Of a stretch of 54,962 nt of DNA, positions 17,875 to 25,299 are shown piece by piece. The notes under the pieces were generated by a model. That model had not been told where the DNA came from. It worked only from the letters and a program-made list of their open reading frames with translations, and did not search any database. The first letter of the stretch is position 1; each line of letters begins with the position of its first letter. The DNA lies in assembly GCA_043738565.1 (NCBI GenBank), contig JAYUGA010000257.1, forward strand, positions 1-54,962, in the 5' to 3' direction. Position numbers and translations under genes: made by a program. Origin of the DNA: Stagnihabitans sp043738565. Lineage in GTDB: Bacteria > Pseudomonadota > Alphaproteobacteria > Rhodobacterales > Rhodobacteraceae.

Positions 17875-18654
17875 ATGCCGGGCATTCACCCTTCGGCCAT
17901 CGTCGATCCCGCCGCCAGTCTGGGCCAGGGCGTCAGCATCGGCCCCTTCTCGCTGATCGGCCCCGAGGTCACGCTGGGCGACAATGTCGAAGTGAAATCC
18001 CATGCCATCGTGACCGGCTGGACCGCCGTCGGCGCGGGTACGGTGATCTTCCCGCACGCCACCGTGGGCGAGGTGCCGCAGGATCTGAAATTCAAGGGCG
18101 AACGCACAAGGCTGATCGTCGGTGCCCGCTGCCGCATCCGCGAAGGCGCCACGCTGAACACCGGCACCGAAGGCGGCGGTGGCATCACCCAGGTCGGCGA
18201 CGACTGCCTGCTGATGACCGGCAGCCATGTCGGCCATGACGCAAGGCTGGGCAACCGGGTGGTCCTTGCCAATCAGGTCGCCATCGCCGGCCATTGCCAG
18301 ATCGGTGACGACGTCGTCATCGGCGGCCTGTCCGGCATCCACCAATGGGTCCGCATCGGCCAGGGTGCCATCATCGGCGCGGTCACGATGGTCACCAATG
18401 ACGTGCTGCCCTACGGTCTGGTGCAGGGTCCGCGTGGCGATCTGGACGGGCTGAACCTGGTCGGCCTCAAGCGTCGCGGCCTTGACCGGGCCGCAATTCA
18501 CGCCCTGCGCGCGGCCTACGACACTTTGGCGCATGGCGACGGCACCTTTCTTGACCGCGCCCGCGCACTGGCGGACCACCCCTCGCCGCATGTCCGCGAG
18601 ATGGCGGCGTTTATCCTGAGCGCCTCTGACCGCTCGTTCCTGACGCCGCAATGA
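17875..18654 (+). CDS. lpxA: UDP-N-acetylglucosamine acyltransferase LpxA
   Basis: A 259-residue enzyme that transfers a 3-hydroxyacyl chain from ACP to UDP-GlcNAc, the first step of lipid A synthesis. Left-handed beta-helix hexapeptide repeats run through the N-terminal two thirds (IHPSAIVDPAASLGQGVSIG; VGHDARLGNRVVLANQ), with the catalytic His in GSHVGHD and a helical C-terminus. It starts one base after the fabZ stop, and its own stop overlaps the lpxI ATG (ATGA). Confidence 0.96.
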   Translation: MPGIHPSAIVDPAASLGQGVSIGPFSLIGPEVTLGDNVEVKSHAIVTGWTAVGAGTVIFPHATVGEVPQDLKFKGERTRLIVGARCRIREGATLNTGTEGGGGITQVGDDCLLMTGSHVGHDARLGNRVVLANQVAIAGHCQIGDDVVIGGLSGIHQWVRIGQGAIIGAVTMVTNDVLPYGLVQGPRGDLDGLNLVGLKRRGLDRAAIHALRAAYDTLAHGDGTFLDRARALADHPSPHVREMAAFILSASDRSFLTPQ

Positions 18655-19457
18655 CCCGGCTGGCCCTGATTGCGGGACAGGGCGCTTTGCCCGCCGCTGT
18701 GGTCGCCGCGCTGCCGGAACGCCCGCTGATTTGCGCGTTGGACGGCTTTACCCCCGACATCAGCCCCGACATGACCTTCCGTCTGGAACGCCTCGTGCCC
18801 TTCCTGAACGCTTTGACCGATCAGGGCATCACCGAGGTCGCCTTTGCCGGGGCCGTGCGGCGCCCGCGCCTTGACCCCGCGCTGTTCGACCCCGCCACGG
18901 CGCAACTGGTGCCGCGCCTGCTGGCCGCGATGCAGGCCGGCGATGATGCCACCCTGCGCGAGGTGCTGGCTCTGTTTGAAGAGGCTGACCTTGTTGTCAA
19001 AGGTGTCGCCGACATTGCCCCCGCCCTGCTGCCCGGCCCCGCTGTGCTGGTCGGCAGCCTGACGCCGCGCGACGAAGCCGACGCCACCCGCGCCGCCGCC
19101 ATTGTCGCGGCCTTGGGCGCGGTGGATGTCGGGCAGGGCGCCTGCGTCGCCCAGGGCCTGTGCCTCGCGGTCGAGGCGCTGCCGGGCACCGACGCCATGT
19201 TGATCGCCTTGGCCACGCTGCCCGCCGCCCTCCGCCCCGATTCGCGCCACGGCCGCGGCCTGTTCTACAAAGCCGCCAAGCCCGGTCAGGACCGCCGCGT
19301 CGACCTGCCCACCCTCGGCCCCGACACGATCCGCCACGCCGCCGCCGCCGGCCTTGGTGGCGTGGCATTTGCGGCTGGCTCGGTGATCTGCCTGAACCTG
19401 CCCGACATGCGGGCCGAGGCGGCGCGGCTTGGCCTGTTCCTGTGGTCGCGCCCGTGA
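18651..19457 (+). CDS. lpxI: UDP-2,3-diacylglucosamine pyrophosphatase LpxI
   Basis: A 268-residue LpxI (DUF1009) protein that hydrolyses UDP-2,3-diacylglucosamine to lipid X and UMP, doing in alphaproteobacteria what LpxH does in E. coli. It starts with LALIAGQGALP and contains AGAVRRPRLD and the C-terminal FYKAAKPGQDRRVDLPTLGP, with the conserved catalytic-domain Asp residues. It overlaps lpxA by four bases and lpxB by four bases (GTGA), so lpxA-lpxI-lpxB is tightly coupled and supplies three consecutive-pathway enzymes. Confidence 0.94.
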   Translation: MTRLALIAGQGALPAAVVAALPERPLICALDGFTPDISPDMTFRLERLVPFLNALTDQGITEVAFAGAVRRPRLDPALFDPATAQLVPRLLAAMQAGDDATLREVLALFEEADLVVKGVADIAPALLPGPAVLVGSLTPRDEADATRAAAIVAALGAVDVGQGACVAQGLCLAVEALPGTDAMLIALATLPAALRPDSRHGRGLFYKAAKPGQDRRVDLPTLGPDTIRHAAAAGLGGVAFAAGSVICLNLPDMRAEAARLGLFLWSRP

Positions 19458-20572
19458 AGCGGTTTTTCCTGATCGCCGGGGAACCCTCTGGGGATCGGCT
19501 GGGCGCCGCCCTGATGGCCGGTCTGCGCCAACTCGCGCCGGACGCGCAGTTTCAGGGCATCGGCGGACCGATGATGCAGGCCGGAGGTCTGACCTCGATC
19601 TTCCCGATGGAAGAACTGTCAGTGATGGGCATCGCCGAAGTGCTGCCGAAATACCTGCACCTCAGGTGCCGCATCCGCCAGAGCGCCGCAGCCGCACTTG
19701 CCGCCAGCCCGGCTGCCCTGATCACCATCGACAGCCCCGATTTTTGCCTGCGCGTGGTGGCCATCGTCAAGGCCGCCAAACCCGATCTGCGCACGATCCA
19801 TTACGTCGCGCCTTCGGTCTGGGCGTGGCGACCGGGTCGGGCTGTGAAAATGGCCCGGGTGATCGACCACGTCCTCGCCCTGCTGCCGTTCGAGCCGCCC
19901 TATATGACCGCCGCTGGCATGACTTGTGATTTTGTCGGCCACCCGGTTGTCAATGAACCTTTGGCCACACCGGCCGAGTGCCGCCTGATGGACGGCCCCG
20001 GCCCGCTGATTCTCGCGCTGCCGGGGTCGCGAAAATCCGAAGTCAGCCGCCTTGCCCCGGTGATCGGCGAAACACTCGCCCGGATCAAACAGGTCCACCC
20101 GCAAGCCCGAGTCGCCCTGCCCACGGTGCGCGGCGTGGCTGACCTGGTGCGCGACCTGACCGCCAGCTGGCCCATAGCGCCGCAGATCATCACCGACCCG
20201 CCAACCAAACGCGCCGCCCTTGCCGCCGCCGATGTGGCCATCGCTGCCTCTGGCACGGTGTCGCTGGAACTTGCCGCCAATCATCTGCCGATGGTGATCG
20301 CCTATGACATGCACCCGCTGACCCTGTGGCTGATGCGCCGCGCCGCGCTGATCGACACGGTGACACTGGTCAATCTGGTGTCCGAAACCCGTATCGTCCC
20401 GGAATTCATCGGCGAACGCTGCAAGCCCGACCTGATTGCCTTCGCCGTCCTGAACCTGTTGGCCGACAGCCACGCTCAAGACGCTGCGATGGCTCTGACG
20501 ATGGAACGTCTCGGCAAGGGGGGCGAGCCTCCGGGCCTGCGCGCCGCAAGGTCGGTGCTGACGCAGGTCTGA
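19454..20572 (+). CDS. lpxB: Lipid A disaccharide synthase LpxB
   Basis: A 372-residue glycosyltransferase (GT19) that joins lipid X with UDP-2,3-diacylglucosamine into the lipid A disaccharide at the inner membrane. The N-terminal FLIAGEPSGDRLGAALM, the IDSPDFCLRV and YVAPSVWAWRPGRA blocks and the LPGSRKSE motif are diagnostic. The start is GTG 19454 within the lpxI stop (GTGA); the frame is open far upstream, but that part overlaps lpxI and has no family similarity. It is the last gene of the envelope cluster. Confidence 0.95.
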   Translation: MKRFFLIAGEPSGDRLGAALMAGLRQLAPDAQFQGIGGPMMQAGGLTSIFPMEELSVMGIAEVLPKYLHLRCRIRQSAAAALAASPAALITIDSPDFCLRVVAIVKAAKPDLRTIHYVAPSVWAWRPGRAVKMARVIDHVLALLPFEPPYMTAAGMTCDFVGHPVVNEPLATPAECRLMDGPGPLILALPGSRKSEVSRLAPVIGETLARIKQVHPQARVALPTVRGVADLVRDLTASWPIAPQIITDPPTKRAALAAADVAIAASGTVSLELAANHLPMVIAYDMHPLTLWLMRRAALIDTVTLVNLVSETRIVPEFIGERCKPDLIAFAVLNLLADSHAQDAAMALTMERLGKGGEPPGLRAARSVLTQV

Positions 20573-20578
20573 CCCCGA

Positions 20579-20660
20579 ACTCACGCCAATTTGCCTAAAA
20601 CCCCCCCATTCACTTTGGTCCAAATATCCCACGGGGGTGTGGGGGTGTGAAACCCCCACT
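20579..20660. repeat. GC-rich intergenic repeat, long copy after lpxB
   Basis: An ~82-bp element: ACTCACGCC, TGCCTAAAA, a C-run, TTCACTT, then CAAATATCCCACGGGGGTG and GGGGGTGTGAAACCCCC. The final G5/C5 arms form a hairpin. It aligns almost end to end with the copy at 34574-34659. Its place just past the lpxB stop and 109 bp from the convergent mnmA stop suits transcription termination or mRNA 3-prime protection. Confidence 0.7.
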
Positions 20661-20769
20661 CTTCGCGGATCAAAAGAGTCTCGCCCGCAATTCCTAAACA
20701 ATCCGTTAATTTTGTAAAGTCAACTAATTGAAACCGTACGGTTTCGAAAAGCGTCCAGAACTGGACGCC

Positions 20770-21903
20770 TCATTTCCCCCGCCAAACCCAACCGCCACCA
20801 AACACTCTGGAACCCACTGCGGCATAGAAAACACAAGCCTGCCCCGCCGAAACCCCATCCTCAGGGTCCAACAATTCCACCTCGGCTTCGGTCGCGGAAA
20901 GCGGGCGCACAATCGCGGCGCGGGGTGGGCGGGTGGAGCGAACCTTGACCTCCAGATGCCATTCGGGGCGCGAGGTGAACGCCTCATCCCCCAGCCAGTT
21001 GATCTCCCTGACCGGAATGACCCGGGTGGCCAGCGCCGCCTTCGGCCCGACAATCACCCGCCGCAGCACCGGGTCGAGCCTGACCACATACAGCGGGTCT
21101 TCCAGCCCGCCGATCCCCAACCCCCGCCGCTGCCCGACCGTGTAGTGGATGATCCCCTGATGCCGGGCCAGCACCCTGCCCCCCAGATCGACAATCTCTC
21201 CCGGATCGGCAGCCCCCGGCCGCAGCTTTTCAATCACCGCCGCATAGTTGCCGTTCGGCACGAAACAGATGTCCTGACTGTCGGGCTTGTCCGCCACCGC
21301 CAGCCCATACCGCGCGGCCAGCGCCCGCGTCTCCGCCTTCGACCCCAGATGGCCCAGCGGAAAGCGCAGGTAGTCCAGTTGTTCCGGCGTGGTTGAAAAC
21401 AGGAAATAGCTTTGATCCCGGTTCGCATCCGTCGCCCGATGCAATTCCGGCCCCACCCCGAACATGCGCTGGATATAATGCCCGGTGGCCATGCAGTCGG
21501 CGTTCAGATCCTTGGCGGTTGCCAGCAGATCCTTGAACTTGACCCGCTCGTTGCAGCGAATGCACGGCACTGGTGTGGCGCCCGACAGGTAAGCATCGGC
21601 GAACTCCTCCATCACTGCCGCGCGGAAGGTGTTCTCATAATCCAGCACGTAATGCGCAAACCCTATCGCCTCCGCCACCCGCCGCGCGTCGTGAATATCG
21701 CGCCCGGCACAGCAAGCGCCTTTCTTGGCCAGCGCGGCACCGTGGTCGTAAAGCTGCAGGGTGACGCCGACCACGTCATAGCCTTCCTCTGCCAACATCG
21801 CTGCCACGACCGAACTGTCGACCCCGCCCGACATCGCCACAACCACCCGGGTTTCGGCGGGCGGCTTGGGCAGACCCAAAGAATTAAGGGGTTGGTCGAG
21901 CAT
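20770..21903 (-). CDS. mnmA: tRNA 2-thiouridylase MnmA
   Basis: A 377-residue enzyme that thiolates uridine 34 of tRNA-Lys, Glu and Gln using ATP and sulfur relayed from a cysteine desulfurase. The PP-loop VAMSGGVDSSVVAAML lies near the N-terminus, the first catalytic Cys in TPVPCIRCNERVKF, the second in SQDICFVPNG, and YTVGQRRGLGIGG follows. The start at 21903 is chosen over 21936 because the extra residues are not family-like and GGAAAG precedes the later ATG. It is convergent with lpxB and divergent from sciP. Confidence 0.96.
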   Translation of the reverse strand: MLDQPLNSLGLPKPPAETRVVVAMSGGVDSSVVAAMLAEEGYDVVGVTLQLYDHGAALAKKGACCAGRDIHDARRVAEAIGFAHYVLDYENTFRAAVMEEFADAYLSGATPVPCIRCNERVKFKDLLATAKDLNADCMATGHYIQRMFGVGPELHRATDANRDQSYFLFSTTPEQLDYLRFPLGHLGSKAETRALAARYGLAVADKPDSQDICFVPNGNYAAVIEKLRPGAADPGEIVDLGGRVLARHQGIIHYTVGQRRGLGIGGLEDPLYVVRLDPVLRRVIVGPKAALATRVIPVREINWLGDEAFTSRPEWHLEVKVRSTRPPRAAIVRPLSATEAEVELLDPEDGVSAGQACVFYAAVGSRVFGGGWVWRGK

Positions 21904-22038
21904 GATTGCGGCTTTCCGGGGGATTTCACGCCGCAATATAGGAAAATGCCCGCTACTCTCAACCCCTCATGCTGCCCGGGCTTCACCCTTGCTTAAGGCC
22001 AATGCCGCAATTTGGCGGCACAAGACGAGGAACCGCGC

Positions 22039-22317
22039 ATGTATCTCAAAAAAGTTGACGGGCCGCGACACGTGACCTTGCCGGATGGCAGCAACCTGTC
22101 TCGCGCCGATTTGCCGCCACCTGACACCCGTCGCTGGGTTGGCAGCCGCAAAGCCATCGTGGTCAAGGCGGTCATGCACGGCCTGATCACCCAGGCCGAT
22201 GCGCAGGAACGCTATGCCCTGTCGGAAGAAGAGTTCGGTCTATGGCGTCAGGCGGTCGAGCGGCATGGCGTCAAAGCCTTGCGCGTCACCACGATTCAAA
22301 AATACCGACAACTTTAA
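22039..22317 (+). CDS. sciP: CtrA inhibitor SciP (DUF1153)
   Basis: A 92-residue DNA-binding protein of the DUF1153/SciP family. In Caulobacter SciP blocks CtrA-activated transcription at shared promoters. The protein opens with MYLKKVDGPRHVTLPDGS and contains RWVGSRKAIVVKAVMHGLIT and a helix-turn-helix-like LSEEEFGLWR segment ending in KYRQL, all typical. GAGGAACCGCGC precedes the ATG. It lies directly upstream of ctrA on the same strand, 95 bp away; I recall this adjacency from Rhodobacter genomes. Confidence 0.93.
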   Translation: MYLKKVDGPRHVTLPDGSNLSRADLPPPDTRRWVGSRKAIVVKAVMHGLITQADAQERYALSEEEFGLWRQAVERHGVKALRVTTIQKYRQL

Positions 22318-22355
22318 GTTGTTTTTTTGACACGTTCTGGCAGAGTAACTCTCCG

Positions 22356-22363
22356 TTAACCAT
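22356..22363 (+). promoter_or_regulatory. CtrA half-site TTAACCAT in the ctrA upstream region
   Basis: TTAACCAT, the common CtrA half-site, lies 50 bp before the ctrA start, with a further GTTAAC at 22378-22383. The full TTAA-N7-TTAA form is not present. Autoregulation of ctrA is well known in Caulobacter and inferred here. The same ten bases TTAACCATTG recur at 27428 ahead of a small gene. Confidence 0.5.
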
Positions 22364-22412
22364 TGATTGCCAAAGTCGTTAACGAACAAGGGCTGTGACG
22401 GAGCATTCAGCG

Positions 22413-23123
22413 ATGCGTATACTTCTGGTGGAAGACGACCCGACGACCTCGCGCAGCATCGAATTGATGCTGACCCATGCCAATCTGAATGTATATTGCA
22501 CCGATCTTGGTGAAGATGGCGTCGATCTGGCGAAACTTTACGACTACGACCTTATCCTCCTGGACCTCAACTTGCCCGACATGTCTGGGCACGAGGTTTT
22601 GCGCCAGTTGCGACAAGCCCGGATCGAAACGCCAATCCTGATTCTGTCGGGGTCTGACGATACCGAAAGCAAAATCAAAGGCTTTGGCTTTGGTGCGGAT
22701 GATTATCTGACCAAGCCATTTCACCGCGAGGAGTTGGTGGCGCGTATCCATGCCATCATCCGGCGGTCTAAGGGCCATTCGCAATCGGTGATCCGCACCG
22801 GGCGGTTCAGTGTCAATCTGGACGCCAAGACGGTGGATGTTGACGGTGCCTCGGTCCACCTCACCGGCAAGGAATATCAGATGCTGGAACTGCTGTCCTT
22901 GCGCAAAGGCACCACGCTGACAAAAGAGATGTTCCTGAACCATCTTTACGGCGGTATGGACGAGCCCGAACTCAAGATTATCGACGTGTTCATCTGCAAG
23001 CTGCGCAAAAAGCTGGCAGAGGCGACCGGTGGCCAGAATTACATCGAGACCGTCTGGGGGCGCGGCTATGTCTTGCGCGAACTTGCCGCCGCATCGGTAC
23101 CACGTCTGGCAGCCAGCGCCTGA
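22413..23123 (+). CDS. ctrA: Response regulator CtrA
   Basis: A 236-residue OmpR-type response regulator. The receiver domain starts MRILLVEDDP and has the phospho-acceptor Asp51 in LILLDLNLPDMSG, with KPF at the switch lysine. The C-terminal winged helix (about 125-230) contains VHLTGKEYQMLELLSLRKG and VIDVFICKLRKKL-like CtrA sequence ending GRGYVLRE. In Caulobacter it controls the cell cycle; in Rhodobacter relatives it controls motility and gene transfer agent production. The start is ATG 22413 with GGAGC upstream; an in-frame GTG at 22395 is less likely. Confidence 0.97.
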   Translation: MRILLVEDDPTTSRSIELMLTHANLNVYCTDLGEDGVDLAKLYDYDLILLDLNLPDMSGHEVLRQLRQARIETPILILSGSDDTESKIKGFGFGADDYLTKPFHREELVARIHAIIRRSKGHSQSVIRTGRFSVNLDAKTVDVDGASVHLTGKEYQMLELLSLRKGTTLTKEMFLNHLYGGMDEPELKIIDVFICKLRKKLAEATGGQNYIETVWGRGYVLRELAAASVPRLAASA

Positions 23124-23175
23124 GGCTGGACCTCGCAGCCTTCCCCCCGTAATCTTGCGAGATTGTGGGGGTGCG

Positions 23176-25299
23176 ATGGCTACTGAAGGGCGAGAAGTCG
23201 ATTTGTTGACCGAAGACGAGGCGCGGGCCGAACTGGCGCGGCTGGCCCGTGCGCTTGGCGCTGCCAACTTGGCCTATCACACGCTGGACGCTCCCGAGAT
23301 TTCGGATGCCGATTATGATGGCCTGAAGCGGCGCAATGCGGCGATTGAGTCGCGGTTTCCGGGATTAAAACGGGAAGACAGCCCGACGGAGCGTGTGGGG
23401 GGCGCGTTGGCGTCGGGCTTTGGCAAAATTCCGCATCGAGTGCGAATGCTGAGCCTAGAGAATGCTTTTGCTGATGAAGATGTGACGGATTTCGATGATA
23501 GAGTGCGCAAGTTTCTGGGCCTTAAGGGCGCGGTTGCCTACACCGCAGAGCCAAAGATTGACGGGCTATCACTGTCGTTGCGCTACGAATCAGGGGAACT
23601 GGTGCAAGCGGCGACGCGCGGTGACGGCGAGGTCGGTGAGAATGTCACCGAAAATGCGCTGACAATTGCCGATATTCCCGGACAGGTGGCGGGTGCCCCG
23701 CAAGTGATGGAAGTGCGCGGCGAAGTCTATATGAGCCATGCCGATTTCGCCGCCCTGAACGCCCGTCAGTCAGAACGTGGCGAAAAAACCTTTGCCAACC
23801 CGCGTAATGCCGCCGCCGGGTCGCTGCGCCAGCTTGATGCCACGATCACCGCGGCGAGACCTTTGCGGTTCTTCGCTTATGCCTGGGGGGAACTGGCAGA
23901 GCCGCTGGCATCGACCCAGAAAGGGGCCATTGACCGACTGGGGGCGATGGGGTTTCAGATCAACCCATTGACGGTGCTGTGTTCCAGCCCGGCGGAATTG
24001 CTGGCGCAGTACCGCCAGATCGAGGTGCTGCGGGCGACTTTTGGCTATGACATCGACGGCGTGGTCTACAAGGTTGATGATCTGGCTTTACAGGCGCGGC
24101 TGGGGTTTCGCTCCACCACGCCACGGTGGGCGATTGCGCATAAATTCCCGGCAGAACTGGCCTGGACCCGGCTTTTGGCCATCGACATTCAGGTCGGCCG
24201 CACTGGCGCTTTGTCGCCGGTGGCGCGCTTGCAGCCGGTGACGGTGGGTGGTGTGGTGGTGTCAAACGCCACGCTGCACAACGAGGATTATATCGCGGGG
24301 CGTGGGGCCAAGGGCAATCCGATCCGCGATGGAAAGGATATCCGGGTTGGGGACTGGGTGCAGGTTTATCGCGCCGGGGATGTGATCCCGAAAATCGCCG
24401 ATGTGGATCTGGCGCAACGAAAGGACGACGCGCAACCATATGTTTTTCCGCAGATTTGTCGGGAATGTGGCTCTCCAGCGATCCGGGAGGAAGGCGATGC
24501 AGTAAGGCGCTGCACCGGCGGGCTGATCTGCCCGGCACAGGCCGTAGAGCGGTTGAAGCATTTCATATCGCGTGGGGCGTTTGACATCGAGGGGCTTGGG
24601 GCAAAGCAGGTCGAGATGTTCTTCAAGGATGTTGAATTACCCATCCACGCCCCGGAGGATATTTTCACGCTTGCCGCAAGAGACGCGAACAACCCGTTGA
24701 AAAAACTTAAGAACCGCGATGGGTTTGGTGAGAGGTCCGTGACAAACCTGTTCGCCGCGATTGAGGCGAAGCGCGTCATTCCGCTGGATCGGCTGATCTT
24801 CTCGCTTGGGATTCGGCATGTGGGGGAGGCTGCTGCAGGGTTGTTGGCACGGCATTATTCGGATTGGGCGACGTTCGAGGCGGCGATCTGCCGTGCCGAA
24901 CCAGGCTCTACGGAATGGACGGAACTGACGGCGATTGACGGGGTGGGCGATGTGCTGGCCGGAAGTTTGACCGCTGCCTTTCGCAATCCGGCGGAACGGG
25001 CGGCAATCGATGCGCTGGCCGCTCATTTGCGGGTCCAGCCCGTGTTCGCACGCGCATCCGTCAATTCGGAAGTGGCGGGCAAAACTCTGGTCTTCACCGG
25101 CACGCTGGAAAAGATGAGCCGGGCCGAGGCCAAGGCGCGGGCCGAGGCTCTGGGGGCCAAGGTGGCGGGTTCGGTCAGTGCCAAGACCGATCTGGTGATT
25201 GCCGGGCCGGGGGCGGGATCGAAGGCCAAGGCGGCAGTAGCGCTTGGGATCAAGGTCATCGACGAGGACGCCTGGCTGGCGCTTGCGGGTTCGGCATGA
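23176..25299 (+). CDS. ligA: NAD-dependent DNA ligase LigA
   Basis: A 707-residue replicative and repair ligase. The adenylated lysine is in EPKIDG (Lys127). After the nucleotidyltransferase and OB domains come the four-cysteine zinc finger (CRECG...CTGGLIC), helix-hairpin-helix repeats, and a C-terminal BRCT domain (about 630-707, GKTLVFTGTLEKMSR). The start ATG 23176 gives the family N-terminus with LTEDEARAEL; the frame is open upstream but overlaps ctrA. Its stop overlaps recG (ATGA), so the two repair genes are coupled. Confidence 0.96.
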   Translation: MATEGREVDLLTEDEARAELARLARALGAANLAYHTLDAPEISDADYDGLKRRNAAIESRFPGLKREDSPTERVGGALASGFGKIPHRVRMLSLENAFADEDVTDFDDRVRKFLGLKGAVAYTAEPKIDGLSLSLRYESGELVQAATRGDGEVGENVTENALTIADIPGQVAGAPQVMEVRGEVYMSHADFAALNARQSERGEKTFANPRNAAAGSLRQLDATITAARPLRFFAYAWGELAEPLASTQKGAIDRLGAMGFQINPLTVLCSSPAELLAQYRQIEVLRATFGYDIDGVVYKVDDLALQARLGFRSTTPRWAIAHKFPAELAWTRLLAIDIQVGRTGALSPVARLQPVTVGGVVVSNATLHNEDYIAGRGAKGNPIRDGKDIRVGDWVQVYRAGDVIPKIADVDLAQRKDDAQPYVFPQICRECGSPAIREEGDAVRRCTGGLICPAQAVERLKHFISRGAFDIEGLGAKQVEMFFKDVELPIHAPEDIFTLAARDANNPLKKLKNRDGFGERSVTNLFAAIEAKRVIPLDRLIFSLGIRHVGEAAAGLLARHYSDWATFEAAICRAEPGSTEWTELTAIDGVGDVLAGSLTAAFRNPAERAAIDALAAHLRVQPVFARASVNSEVAGKTLVFTGTLEKMSRAEAKARAEALGAKVAGSVSAKTDLVIAGPGAGSKAKAAVALGIKVIDEDAWLALAGSA

